A stretch of 64,000 bases of DNA. It comes from Tepidimonas ignava. Its GTDB lineage: Bacteria; Pseudomonadota; Gammaproteobacteria; Burkholderiales; Burkholderiaceae_C. The position numbers were made by a program, and so were the translations under genes. Numbering within the stretch: the stretch's first letter is position 1; every line of letters starts with the position of its first letter. Where the stretch lies: assembly GCF_004342625.1 (NCBI RefSeq), contig NZ_SMAH01000005.1, forward strand, positions 1-64,000. The letters run 5' to 3'. The notes under the pieces are model-generated. The model was not told where the DNA came from. It saw nothing but the letters and a program-made list of their open reading frames with translations, and did no database searches. Below, piece by piece: positions 16,966-26,878 of this stretch.

Positions 16966-19900
16966 ATGGCCAAAGCCACCGTCGTCAAGCTCACCGGCAA
17001 CGCCGCCGTCATCCTGCCCGATGGCAGCGTGCGTGCCCTCAAGGTGGGCGACGTCATCGAAAAGGGCCAGGTCATCCGCACCGGCGCCGGCGCGCAGTTG
17101 GAGCTGCTGCTCGACGACGGCCAAATCATGGCCATGGGTCCGGCGCAGGCCGTGCGGGTCGACGAAAGCATCGTCGCCACCGACGCCACCCCCACCGCCG
17201 CCGACGCCGCGGTGCAGCCGCAAACCATCGAGCAAATCACCCAAATCCTGCAGCAGGGCGGCGACCTGACCGAGCAGCTCGACCCCGCGGCCGCCGGCGC
17301 CGCAGGTGGCGGTGAAAACGACGGCGCCAGCTTCGTCATGCTGGCGCGCATCGTCGAGCCCGTCACCCCGCAGTCCTATGCCTACCAATTCGACCCGCAA
17401 GGGCCGATCGACGCGCCGTTGCTGGCGGCGGAGGCGCCGGAGCCGACCGAGCCACCCGCCACCGAGCCGCCCGCCACCGAGCCGCCCGCCACCGAGCCGC
17501 CAGCTACCGAGCCGCCAGCTACCGAGCCGCCAGCTACCGAGCCGCCCGCCACCGAGCCGCCCGCCACCGAGCCGCCCGCCACCGAGCCGCCCGCCACCGA
17601 GCCGCCCGCCACCGAGCCACCCGCCACCGAGCCACCCGCCACCGAACCGCCGGTCGTGCCCCCCACCATCACGGGGGGTACGGGCACTGTTCGCGAAAGC
17701 TCACTCGACGAAGGGGGTGAGGGCACCGGCAACCAGAACAGCGGCTCGCCCGGTACGCGGTCCAGCGAGGACTATGAAACTGTCACAGGGTCGTTCTCCT
17801 ACACACCGGGCAACGTCCCCAACACCATTTGGCTGGTCAACGACGATGGCGATGAAGTCCAGCTGATAGGTGCCGGCCCATGGACGCTGGAGGGTGAGTA
17901 CGGCACCATCACGGTCACGCTCGGAGAGGGGGGGGTGTATTCGTACACCTATACGTTGACCGGTAACGTGACACACCCCGTGCCGGAGGTCAATGGCGAC
18001 GACGGCGATGGGCCGTTCGACGTATTGGACGGTGACGACACCTACGAAGACGACACGGTTCTGGATCCATTCGTCATCGAAGTTCGTGCGCCGGGCGGTA
18101 CGGTGCTGGCCTCGTCGGGGATTGACATCACGATCACCGACGACGGCCCCCAAATCCTGCCGGTGGAAATGGAAGGCGAAGGCGACGAGCCCGTCATGGC
18201 CGAATTGCCTCAGCTGCGCACCGAGGACAAGGCGTTGGAGTCGGGCACCGACGCAGACAGCGACGCGGAAACGGACCAGGCCGAGGTGATGGGCACGGTG
18301 TTCCGGGTGGTGTTTGGTGCCGATGGGCCGAAGCTCGTTCCGGATGAAGGGCCGAGCGACGAGCCCCCGCCGAGCGGCGAGCCGGGCATGACGTTCGCGT
18401 TTGGCGACTTGAACGGTGTGCCGTCCGGTTTGTTCGACACGCTGACTGGCGAGCCCCTTTACCTCTACACCTCGGACGATGGCCGCACCGTCTGGGCGCG
18501 GTTGGGCAACGAGGGTGAGCCGAACGTGGAAGGCTTGCCCGCATTCACGTTGACCGTAGACGGATTCGGTCAACTGGTCCTTCAGCAGCAGCGCGCCATC
18601 CTGCACGACGCGCCGGACGGCGTAAACAACGAAGGCCCCGATGAGCTGAAGGTGCTCAATCTGGGCGAAGTTCCCTTTGTTCTGAACATCACAGCCACCG
18701 ACAGCGACGACGACCAAGCCACCCAGACCCTGGACCTGAACGGCAAACTGGCGTTTGGTGACGACGTGCCCCAGCTTATCCTGGGCGAGGACGAGCAACC
18801 CGTCGGGTTACAACAACTCGACCTCGAGGAAGAGTCTGTCGAGGGCATCGGCGGCAACAACGAAACCGACGACGGACTGGGAACCCAGGGCGATGGCACG
18901 ATCAAGGAGGGCGTCATCCACTGGGGCGCCGACACCTTCGGTGGCGTCGTCAAGGCGACGGTCGACGGTCGGGACTACAGCCCGGACGGCGGCGTCATCA
19001 CCGTTCAGTTCGGTGTCGATGGCAAGGCGCTGGCGCCCGACAGCACGGACGCCGTCGGCGCCATTCTCACCATCCATGCGACGGGCGACGACGCGGGCAA
19101 GTACACCCTCGAAGTCGTGGGGCGGCTGCAGCACGGGACGGCCACCCACACCGATTTGGCGGGTTTGGACGAGGCAGACCGTGATGCCGCCATGCAAGCC
19201 GTTGAGGACTGGCTCGACCTCAGCACGATCACCTTGGTCGGCCAGGACAAGGACGGTGACCGCATCCAGGTGGATCTGACGGCCCGCGTCCAGGACGACG
19301 TGCCCGAGGTGGTGGTCAATCCGCCCACCCAGGGTCTGGTGCCCACCTTCACGGTCGAGTACAAAGGCAGCGAGGCCGGCTACAACAACAGCTTTGGCTG
19401 GTACATCAAGGACGCCAGTGGCAACCCCGTCTCGGGTACCGTCATCTGGGACAACGTCAAGACCGGAACCTCGACCTCGGTGGCGCTGCCGTCTGGCGTG
19501 TCGCCGGACCAGGTTGGCTTTTTCCTCATCCCCAATGGAGACAACAAAAATACGGGCCTGACCAGCAACACTGCCGTCACCTTCGAGCAGGTCGGTGGTC
19601 AGTGGGTGGCCAAGGTCGGTGCCACCGCATTGTCGGGGGACGGCGCACCGGTGTACTTCTCGGACCAGCGGCTCAACCCCGACGGTCAGTCGCATGTGCA
19701 GGCCACACCCTCGGGCACCTCGGCGGGCCAGTCCAGCAAGGGCAACTTCAACTGGGAAGACCTGAAGATCACCACCGGCTCATCCGACAAGGACTACGAC
19801 GACGTCAATCTGACCATCCAGTGGTCCGGCGTGCCCCTGTTGGTCAAGGATGCGGAAGCGGACAAGGGCACCAGCACCGATACGGACGACGACACGGGCG

Positions 19901-22900
19901 AAACCCAGCTGTCCAGTCGCTTCCAGTTCAATTTCGGGGCGGATGGGGCCGCCGCAACGGGGTCGGAAGTCTTTGGGCTGCAGGTGCTGGATGGCAGCGG
20001 CAGCAAAACAACCACGCTCAAGGACAGCGCCACGGGCCAAACGGTCACGATGGAGCAACAGACCGATGGCTCGATCATCGGCTACGTTATGGTGGGCGGG
20101 GACGATTCGACCCCTGCGGTCAAGACCGAGGTGCTGAAACTGGCCGTCGATGCGTCGACCGGCGTGCTGACCGTGGACCTGTACCGCGCCGTCATGCACC
20201 CGAGCAACGATCCGCACGAAATCACCAATCTGGGCGATGGCGTGGTGGCGCTGATGGCCACCGCCAAGGATGGCGATCTGGATACGGCGTCCAATCGGTT
20301 TGATATTGGCCGAGCGATCAACTTCCAGGACGCCGGACCCGTGGCGGCAGACGATACGTTGACGCTGCTGGCCACCGAGGCCACGAAATCGGTCAACCTG
20401 CTGGTCAACGACCAGTACGAAGGCAAGGCCGAGGGGGCGCCCGCCGAGGTGGTCTGGAACCGCGCCGGTGGCGACCGCACCTACAACACCACCGATTTCT
20501 TCGACACCTCGGGCGAAACCGCGCTCGACGCCAACGGTATCGTGGGCAAGCTGGCCATCGAGAAAGATGGCGATGCCACCTACACGTTGGACACCGTCAA
20601 GGCCATCGCCCTGGGTGAAGGCGTCAAGCAGACCGATACCTTCAACTACCAGATGAAGGATGCCGACGGCGACACCGATGTGGCCAACCTGACGGTCACG
20701 GTCACGGGCGTGAACGACCGGCCTGAGTTTGTCACGGGTAAGGATTCCACGCAGGAAATCTGGATCGACAAAGACCGCGATGGTGTCAAAGATACGGGTG
20801 AAACCAGCAAGTATGCCGAGGAAAACGTCGACAGCCTGAGTCTGGCAGTGCAGGAAGACGCGCTGCCCAGCGGTAACAGGGAAGGATCAGGGCAGACCGA
20901 CCAGGACAGCAAGACGTTCGGTGTGGCGGATCCGGACATCGGGGATGTGCCGACTGTCTATTTCTCGACGTCGGGGCTGCCGATCGTAACCTCCGGCGGG
21001 CTGGCGGTCACTTGGTCGTGGTCGGGCAGCACCCCGACGACCCTTGTCGGCAAGGTGGGTGACACGACGATTGCCACCGTCAGCATCAGCGGCAATTACG
21101 TCGACGGCTACAGCGCCAAGGTGGACATTGATGGGCCTATCGACCATGCCGTGCCGGGGGCGGAGCAGGGCTTCTGGAACGACAACGACAGCCTCAACCT
21201 GAGCTTCACGGTCATCGCCAACGATCGCCCCAGTTCGCTGGCGACCGGTCTGACCGATACCATGACCCTGAGTGTGTCCGTCGAGGACGATGCGCCGGTG
21301 GTCAAGCTGTTGGATGGCAAAGATGTTGCGATTGACGTCAAGTTGGAAGAGGAATCGGTGCCCGGCCTGAACGGCAATAAGGAGGCCGAATCCCCCGACC
21401 TAAGCCATACCACCGGTACCCAGACCATGACCGGCACAGTCAACTGGGGCGCCGACGGCTTTGGCAAGGTCACGGGCGTCGTGGTGGGCAGCACCACAGT
21501 CAGCGTGGGGGCCAGCGGCGCCACGGTGTACTTCGACCAGGACGGCAAGGTCACCACCGATGCGTCCAAGGCTGCGGCCACGATGCAGATCGCCCAAAAC
21601 GGTGACTACACGGTGACCGTGACTGGCCCGATGATGCACAAGGAGCAGGGCGAAGACTGGCTGCAGTTGGAGTCGCTCAAGCTGGTGGCGCAGGACAAGG
21701 ACGGCGATACCGTCCAAGTCGCGCTCAACGCCCAGGTGCAGGACGATGTGGCCGTGGCCAATGGCGCGCAGAATGTATTGATCGCCAATGTCTCGCCCAC
21801 CGTCAACACGATCCTGCCGGTGACCAATGTCATCGTCACATTGGATGTGTCCGGCAGCATGGGGGGAGCCAAGCTCGCGGCGGCGCAAGCCGCGTTGGAC
21901 GCGCTGATTGACCAATACCAGAGCAACGGCGGTGTTAACGTCCAGTTCACCACTTTCTCGACCAACGCCCAATCGACCGGTTGGATGAGCGCTGCCGATG
22001 CGAAGACCTTCTTGGCCGGTCTGAGCGCGAACGGCTACACCAATTATGAAGCGGCCATTCACCACACTATCCGCGGCGACGGCCCGGATGCGGGTACCGC
22101 GACCGACCCACGGCCGGCGGCTGACCAGACCGTGGCGTATTTCATCACCGACGGGGTCCCCAACCGCGAGTACAGCTGGACCGGTGCGGTCGATCCACAG
22201 GCCAATCCCTCCGTAATCAATGCGTCGGGGGATGCTGTGGATGCCAACTATGTGCAGGCCTGGAAGGACTTTGTTGGTACCACGGTCAATCACCTGTTTG
22301 TTGTGGCGGTGGAAACCCCGGTGACCGACCCGGATCTGACCCGCCTGACCACGGGCGTGACCACGGCCAGCGGCGCCGAGGGGATGGTCAAGATCATCGA
22401 CGTCAGCGATCACAATTCCATGGTTAACCTGTTGCAGGAAACGGTGATCGTGACCCCACCCGATCCGGTGACGGCCACGGCGTCGCTGGGTATCGAACCC
22501 GGCGCAGACGGCTGGGGCAAGGATGCCGCCATTGAGGACGTGGCGACCAAGGACGACGGCAACCCGACCGTTCGTTATGTCACCGCCATCGCTGGCAACG
22601 GTGATGCCGCGATCGTGAAGTCGGGCGGTACCAACCTTGTGTACGTGGACGATGGCTCGGGTGGTCTCAAGGCGGTCAAGGAAGGCACCGACGAGGTGGT
22701 CTTCACCGTCGCGCTCGACCGCGATAGCAACGGCCTGCCAACGGGTACTTACACCGTGACGATGCTGGGCACGGTCGATGCGTACACCACGACCGCCACC
22801 CAGACCGCCACCAACGTTGACACGACGACGGGGGACAAGGTTGAGTACGGGACGATCACCAAGACCGTTACCGACAGTGTGACGTTTACTGGGGACAGCA

Positions 22901-24285
22901 AGGGTGGTGGCAAGGGCGAGGTGCTCAACATCAGCCAGACCGACAGCTCGTCCGGTATTACCTTCACTATCAAAGCCACCGGCAGCGATGGCGATAACGA
23001 GACCGGCGAAAACGCGGATGAGGTCAACTGGTCGACCCAAGGAATCGGGGTGGGCAACAACTTCATCGACAACCCCAGTGGACGTGCCCCTACGGAGTCG
23101 TTGAAACTTGAAATCAGTGCCAGCGGTTTGCCGGCCGGGGCATCCAATGTCACCATCACCAGCCTGGATCTGACGCTTGATCACTTTGGCAAAGGTGACA
23201 AGGCGAGCTGGGATGTGGGCGGGGGGAAGACCAACGATGGCTCGGTTACCGCACCAACAACCCAAGGGGATAACGCCAACATTGATACGCCAATCAAGGT
23301 GACGTTGGGTACTTCCGATACGGTCACTTTCACCGCGGGGGATGGCGACGGCTACCGGATTGACCCCGATGCTGGTGTGAAGGTCAACTACACCTACGAC
23401 AAGTCGTACAAGACCACCATCACCACCGACGCCACGACAACGACCACGACCACGACCACGGTCACCACGGCCTATGACCTGACCCTGGTCTTCAACGCCT
23501 GGGCCACCGATGGCGATGGCGACAAGGTGGATACCCAGTTCCATGTCACCATCGATGCCAACAACGATGGCCGGCTCGATGCGATCAGCGCGGATACCGT
23601 GACCGGTGTCACGACGACCAAGACGGACGTGACCACCACCACGACCACCGTGGTCACCACCACCTACGTGGGTGATGATGGCAAGACGGTGGAGCTGTCC
23701 AAGACCACCAACACGACCTCGGGGGGGTCGTCCACGACCACGACGGCCGCCGTGGCAGAAAATGGCGAGACCCTGGACGACGCGGTTGGTGCACTCGGCA
23801 CCTTCACCGATCAGGATGTTGGTGTGGCCGGTAACGACAAGGGCTATACCTTGGTCGGCGGCACCGGGGATGACGTGCTGATCGGCGGTGACAAGAACGA
23901 CACCCTGCTCGGCGGCGCTGGCAACGACACCCTCGTCGGCGGCGCCGGCAGCGACACCTTCGACTTGGGGACGGGTCAGGATGTGGTGGTCATCAACCTG
24001 TCGGACACCAACACGGGCGACTCGGACGTGGTCAAGAGCTTCGGCAGCGACGATGCGATCCGGATCCAGGACGTGCTGCCCGAGGATTCCGCGCCGCTGA
24101 CGGTGACCGAGGCGACCGCCGGTTCGAACGTGACCCTGTCGGTGGACAGCAACGGCGCGGATGCGGGTGGCGTGCAGCAGCAGGTGGTGGTGGAGAACGC
24201 CACCACGGCCGCGGTGCAGATCGCCATCGACACGTCGCTGACCCCGGATCTGGCCACCATCACCAAGACCGGCGATCCGACCTGA
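16966..24285 (+). CDS. Giant LapA-type adhesin, type I secreted
   Basis: This 2439-aa surface protein opens with a LapA-type retention module (about 1-105, ILPDGSVRALKVGDVIEKGQ) and an alanine-rich candidate LapG cleavage region D-P-A-A-A-G-A-A-G-G (106-115). A TEPPA repeat linker follows (161-229). Then come acidic beta-sandwich repeats; two copies share an L-E-E-E-S-V start (near 615 and 1458). A DUF4114-like region lies at about 798-955 and a von Willebrand A domain with MIDAS D1627-V-S-G-S at about 1617-1800. Thr-rich tracts lie at about 2156-2262 and RTX repeats (GGAGNDTL type, about 2296-2345) precede a C-terminal secretion signal. In the family, LapD and LapG control retention; neither is in this window. 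The ATG at 16966 begins the retention module exactly. Confidence 0.93.
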   Translation: MAKATVVKLTGNAAVILPDGSVRALKVGDVIEKGQVIRTGAGAQLELLLDDGQIMAMGPAQAVRVDESIVATDATPTAADAAVQPQTIEQITQILQQGGDLTEQLDPAAAGAAGGGENDGASFVMLARIVEPVTPQSYAYQFDPQGPIDAPLLAAEAPEPTEPPATEPPATEPPATEPPATEPPATEPPATEPPATEPPATEPPATEPPATEPPATEPPATEPPATEPPVVPPTITGGTGTVRESSLDEGGEGTGNQNSGSPGTRSSEDYETVTGSFSYTPGNVPNTIWLVNDDGDEVQLIGAGPWTLEGEYGTITVTLGEGGVYSYTYTLTGNVTHPVPEVNGDDGDGPFDVLDGDDTYEDDTVLDPFVIEVRAPGGTVLASSGIDITITDDGPQILPVEMEGEGDEPVMAELPQLRTEDKALESGTDADSDAETDQAEVMGTVFRVVFGADGPKLVPDEGPSDEPPPSGEPGMTFAFGDLNGVPSGLFDTLTGEPLYLYTSDDGRTVWARLGNEGEPNVEGLPAFTLTVDGFGQLVLQQQRAILHDAPDGVNNEGPDELKVLNLGEVPFVLNITATDSDDDQATQTLDLNGKLAFGDDVPQLILGEDEQPVGLQQLDLEEESVEGIGGNNETDDGLGTQGDGTIKEGVIHWGADTFGGVVKATVDGRDYSPDGGVITVQFGVDGKALAPDSTDAVGAILTIHATGDDAGKYTLEVVGRLQHGTATHTDLAGLDEADRDAAMQAVEDWLDLSTITLVGQDKDGDRIQVDLTARVQDDVPEVVVNPPTQGLVPTFTVEYKGSEAGYNNSFGWYIKDASGNPVSGTVIWDNVKTGTSTSVALPSGVSPDQVGFFLIPNGDNKNTGLTSNTAVTFEQVGGQWVAKVGATALSGDGAPVYFSDQRLNPDGQSHVQATPSGTSAGQSSKGNFNWEDLKITTGSSDKDYDDVNLTIQWSGVPLLVKDAEADKGTSTDTDDDTGETQLSSRFQFNFGADGAAATGSEVFGLQVLDGSGSKTTTLKDSATGQTVTMEQQTDGSIIGYVMVGGDDSTPAVKTEVLKLAVDASTGVLTVDLYRAVMHPSNDPHEITNLGDGVVALMATAKDGDLDTASNRFDIGRAINFQDAGPVAADDTLTLLATEATKSVNLLVNDQYEGKAEGAPAEVVWNRAGGDRTYNTTDFFDTSGETALDANGIVGKLAIEKDGDATYTLDTVKAIALGEGVKQTDTFNYQMKDADGDTDVANLTVTVTGVNDRPEFVTGKDSTQEIWIDKDRDGVKDTGETSKYAEENVDSLSLAVQEDALPSGNREGSGQTDQDSKTFGVADPDIGDVPTVYFSTSGLPIVTSGGLAVTWSWSGSTPTTLVGKVGDTTIATVSISGNYVDGYSAKVDIDGPIDHAVPGAEQGFWNDNDSLNLSFTVIANDRPSSLATGLTDTMTLSVSVEDDAPVVKLLDGKDVAIDVKLEEESVPGLNGNKEAESPDLSHTTGTQTMTGTVNWGADGFGKVTGVVVGSTTVSVGASGATVYFDQDGKVTTDASKAAATMQIAQNGDYTVTVTGPMMHKEQGEDWLQLESLKLVAQDKDGDTVQVALNAQVQDDVAVANGAQNVLIANVSPTVNTILPVTNVIVTLDVSGSMGGAKLAAAQAALDALIDQYQSNGGVNVQFTTFSTNAQSTGWMSAADAKTFLAGLSANGYTNYEAAIHHTIRGDGPDAGTATDPRPAADQTVAYFITDGVPNREYSWTGAVDPQANPSVINASGDAVDANYVQAWKDFVGTTVNHLFVVAVETPVTDPDLTRLTTGVTTASGAEGMVKIIDVSDHNSMVNLLQETVIVTPPDPVTATASLGIEPGADGWGKDAAIEDVATKDDGNPTVRYVTAIAGNGDAAIVKSGGTNLVYVDDGSGGLKAVKEGTDEVVFTVALDRDSNGLPTGTYTVTMLGTVDAYTTTATQTATNVDTTTGDKVEYGTITKTVTDSVTFTGDSKGGGKGEVLNISQTDSSSGITFTIKATGSDGDNETGENADEVNWSTQGIGVGNNFIDNPSGRAPTESLKLEISASGLPAGASNVTITSLDLTLDHFGKGDKASWDVGGGKTNDGSVTAPTTQGDNANIDTPIKVTLGTSDTVTFTAGDGDGYRIDPDAGVKVNYTYDKSYKTTITTDATTTTTTTTTVTTAYDLTLVFNAWATDGDGDKVDTQFHVTIDANNDGRLDAISADTVTGVTTTKTDVTTTTTTVVTTTYVGDDGKTVELSKTTNTTSGGSSTTTTAAVAENGETLDDAVGALGTFTDQDVGVAGNDKGYTLVGGTGDDVLIGGDKNDTLLGGAGNDTLVGGAGSDTFDLGTGQDVVVINLSDTNTGDSDVVKSFGSDDAIRIQDVLPEDSAPLTVTEATAGSNVTLSVDSNGADAGGVQQQVVVENATTAAVQIAIDTSLTPDLATITKTGDPT
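17446..17652 (+). repeat. 15-bp tandem repeat encoding TEPPA
   Basis: Thirteen full 15-bp units encode Thr-Glu-Pro-Pro-Ala (17446-17640), followed by a partial unit ending in TEPP. Most units use CCC-GCC for the last Pro-Ala, but units 4-6 in a row use CCA-GCT and the first and two late units use CCA for the first Pro. This block pattern indicates duplication of sub-blocks. The array forms a stiff, acidic Pro/Thr linker just after the adhesin retention module. It is in frame and unit number can change without a frameshift. Confidence 0.95.
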
Positions 24286-24346
24286 TGAGGATCGCCGCCG
24301 TGCCGTATGGAGATACCCGGCGGCGCGGTGGCGGTCGGTTGAGACG

Positions 24347-24374
24347 GGGCACCTCTGCCCAAGGGGTGCCCTTT
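24347..24374 (+). terminator. Weak hairpin between adhesin and methyltransferase genes
   Basis: GGGCACC (24347-24353) pairs with GGTGCCC (24365-24371) across an 11-nt loop and is followed by TTT. The stem is short and the T-tract minimal, so it would terminate only partly. It would lower expression of the two downstream genes relative to the adhesin while keeping them in one transcript. Confidence 0.4.
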
Positions 24375-24394
24375 GCGTTGGCGGGGGAGGTCAC

Positions 24395-25930
24395 ATGGCC
24401 GATTGGTCCGACGGTTACGTCACCGAGATCACGTACACGCACGGTTACTACCACGAGCTCAACCCCCTGCGGGCGCGCTGGGCGCTGCTGCTCAAGGGGT
24501 GGGCGCCGCCCGATGTGCGTGAGGCGTGCGAACTGGGTTTTGGGCAGGGGCTCAGCGTCAATATTCACGCGGCGGCCTCCACCGTGGCGTGGTGGGGGAC
24601 GGATTTCAACCCCGCCCAGGTGGCTCACGCCCAACGCTTGGCACAGGCTGGGGGCGGGCGCGCTCGTTTGTTTGACGACGCGTTTGCCGAGTTTGGCCAG
24701 CGCGACGGTGTGCCGATGTTCGATTTCATCGGTTTGCACGGTATCTGGAGCTGGGTGTCGCGGCGCAACCGCGAGTTGATCGTGGACTTTGTGCGCCGGC
24801 ACCTGCGGGTGGGCGGTGTGGTGTACGCCAGCTACAACACCCTGCCGGGTTGGGCAGCGTTCGCGCCCGTGCGACACCTGATGGCGCGTCACGCCGAAAC
24901 CATGACGGCGTCTGGGGCGGGCATGGCCGAGCGGATTGGCGCCGCCCTGGCGTTTGTCGAGCGGGTGATGGGGACGCAGCCGCAGTACGCCAAGGCGGCT
25001 CCCACCGTGGCGGGGCGCGTGCAACGGCTGCGGCAGCAAAGCCGCGCTTATCTGGCCCACGAATATTTCAACCAAGACTGGGAGCCGATGTACTTTGCCG
25101 ACATCGCCCAGCAGATGAGCGAGGCCAAGCTGACCTGGGCCGCCTCGGCGCACCTGACCGATCATGTGGAGCCGCTCAACCTGACGGATGCCCAGCGCGC
25201 GCTGCTGCGCGACATTCCCGACCCGGTGCACCGCGAAACGGTGCGCGATGTGCTGGTCAACCAGCAGTTCCGGCGCGATTACTGGGTCAAAGGGGCGGTG
25301 CCGCTCGGGCCGGACGAACGGCGCGCCTTGCTGCGGCAGCAGCGGGTTGTGCTGGTGGTGCCGCGGGCGCAGGTGCGGTTCAAGGTTACTGGTACCCTGG
25401 GCGAGGCAGACATGGCCCCCAACATCTACGGGCCGGTCGTCGATGCGCTGGCGGATCATGCCGTGCGCGCCGTGGAGGCGCTGGAGGCTGCCGTGGCCCC
25501 GGCCGGGGTGCATTTCGATCAACTGGTGCAGGCCGTGACCCTGCTCATCGCCACGGGCCAGGTGCATTTGGTGGCAGACCATGACCCAGCGGTCGTGCGT
25601 CCCGGGGTGGCTGGCCTCAACCAAGCCTTGGTCCGTCGTGCTTTTGACGGCGCCGATGGCGGTGGTTGGCTGGCCAGCGCGGTCACCGGTGGGGCCGTGT
25701 CGATGGGACGGTTCGAGCAGATGTTCTGGGCGCTTGCCCGGCAGGGTGAGTCCGATCCGCAGAGGTGGGCCCGGGTGGTGTGCGAAGTCCTGTTCAGCCG
25801 CAACGAGCGGCTGGTCAAAGATGGCAAACCCCTGCAGAGCCGGGAGGAGCACCTGCGCGAGCTGACCGAGCGAGCGCAACGCTACGCGACCACACAGGAG
25901 CCGATTGCGGCGGCGCTGGCCTTGGGGTGA
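24395..25930 (+). CDS. SAM-dependent methyltransferase with regulatory domain
   Basis: This 511-aa protein has an N-terminal class I methyltransferase domain, with glycine loop E-L-G-F-G-Q-G (46-52) and a following acidic residue in WWGTDFNP. The middle region, from about 210, resembles the methyltransferase regulatory domain (PF10119): YLAHEYFNQDWEPMYFADI, then LTWAASAHLTDHVEPLNL. The substrate is unknown. It follows the adhesin by 109 bp and precedes the glycosyltransferase by 7 bp, so it is probably in the same operon and may modify the adhesin or a glycan. The ATG at 24395 has GGGGGAGG upstream. It has no signal peptide, so it should act in the cytoplasm. Confidence 0.8.
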   Translation: MADWSDGYVTEITYTHGYYHELNPLRARWALLLKGWAPPDVREACELGFGQGLSVNIHAAASTVAWWGTDFNPAQVAHAQRLAQAGGGRARLFDDAFAEFGQRDGVPMFDFIGLHGIWSWVSRRNRELIVDFVRRHLRVGGVVYASYNTLPGWAAFAPVRHLMARHAETMTASGAGMAERIGAALAFVERVMGTQPQYAKAAPTVAGRVQRLRQQSRAYLAHEYFNQDWEPMYFADIAQQMSEAKLTWAASAHLTDHVEPLNLTDAQRALLRDIPDPVHRETVRDVLVNQQFRRDYWVKGAVPLGPDERRALLRQQRVVLVVPRAQVRFKVTGTLGEADMAPNIYGPVVDALADHAVRAVEALEAAVAPAGVHFDQLVQAVTLLIATGQVHLVADHDPAVVRPGVAGLNQALVRRAFDGADGGGWLASAVTGGAVSMGRFEQMFWALARQGESDPQRWARVVCEVLFSRNERLVKDGKPLQSREEHLRELTERAQRYATTQEPIAAALALG

Positions 25931-25937
25931 TGGGGCC

Positions 25938-26867
25938 ATGGCGAAAACGGGGGCGCGCATCTTCATCTCGGTGGCCAACTACCGCGACACCGAGACGGCC
26001 CCCACGATCCGCGATGCGCTGGCGCAGGCTGCGCAGCCGCAGCGGGTGGTGTTTGGGGTGTTGTCGCAGGTGGTGCCGGCGGTGGACGATGACTGCCTGG
26101 CGCCCGAGGGGCCAGCGGTGCGGCAACTGTGCGTGCACGCGGCCAGCAGCCTGGGGGCATGCTGGGCGCGGCACCGCATCCTGACCGAGCTGCGCGGCGA
26201 CGAGCCTTTCGTGCTGCAGATCGACAGCCACACGCGCTTTGCGCCAGGCTGGGATGAGCGTTTTTTGCGCATGTGGGCGGAGCTTGGTAACCCGCGCGCC
26301 GTGCTGTCGTGCCACCCGATGCCCTACACGCCGCCGCGGCAGCTGGCCGACCCCGCCATTCCCGTCACGCGGCCCAAAGCCTTCAACGAGCAAGGCATCC
26401 TGGTCCTGCATTCGCACGCCATCCCCTACGCGCAGCGTCCCCCTGCGCCGGTGTGGCAGGCGTTTGTAGGGGCGGGGTGCATCTTCGCGCCCGCGGCGGC
26501 CTTTGACGAGGTGCCGTACGACCCACATCTGTACTTCCACGGCGAGGAGTCCACGCTGTCGGCGCGGTTGTATACGCACGGCTGGGACGTGTTCGCGCCC
26601 AACGATGTGCTGCTGTACCACGACTACACGCACGACCGCGGGCGCCCCAAGCACTGGCAGGACAACCGCGACTGGACGCGGCTCAACGCCCTGTCTTTCG
26701 CGCGGGTGCGCCACCTGCTGGCGGGCGAGGCGCCCACCGACCCGACCGCGCTGACGCAGATCGACCGCTACGGGCTGGGCACGGCCCGGCCGCTGGCCGA
26801 CTTCGAGGTGTTGGCGGGGGTGGACTTCAAGTCGCGCACGATGCGGCCGCGTCCTTGTGCGGCATGA
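25938..26867 (+). CDS. GlcNAc-transferase-like glycosyltransferase (PF11397 type)
   Basis: This 309-aa protein resembles the GlcNAc glycosyltransferase family whose best known members add GlcNAc to hydroxyproline of eukaryotic Skp1. Visible family features are R-I-F-I-S-V-A-N-Y-R-D near the N-terminus, the metal-site-like Q-I-D-S-H-T-R-F (about 94-101), and F-V-G-A-G-C-I-F-A with Y-F-H-G-E-E-S-T in the C-terminal half, then L-Y-H-D-Y-T-H. No membrane segment is seen, so it is probably cytoplasmic. It starts 7 bp after the methyltransferase. The acceptor is unknown; the Thr/Pro-rich linker of the adhesin is an attractive candidate, by gene order only. Confidence 0.8.
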   Translation: MAKTGARIFISVANYRDTETAPTIRDALAQAAQPQRVVFGVLSQVVPAVDDDCLAPEGPAVRQLCVHAASSLGACWARHRILTELRGDEPFVLQIDSHTRFAPGWDERFLRMWAELGNPRAVLSCHPMPYTPPRQLADPAIPVTRPKAFNEQGILVLHSHAIPYAQRPPAPVWQAFVGAGCIFAPAAAFDEVPYDPHLYFHGEESTLSARLYTHGWDVFAPNDVLLYHDYTHDRGRPKHWQDNRDWTRLNALSFARVRHLLAGEAPTDPTALTQIDRYGLGTARPLADFEVLAGVDFKSRTMRPRPCAA

Positions 26868-26878
26868 CGTAAACGCGA

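Noticed and set aside
17446-17652. CRISPR array
   Set aside because: The 15-bp units are contiguous with no spacers and are translated as TEPPA within the adhesin.
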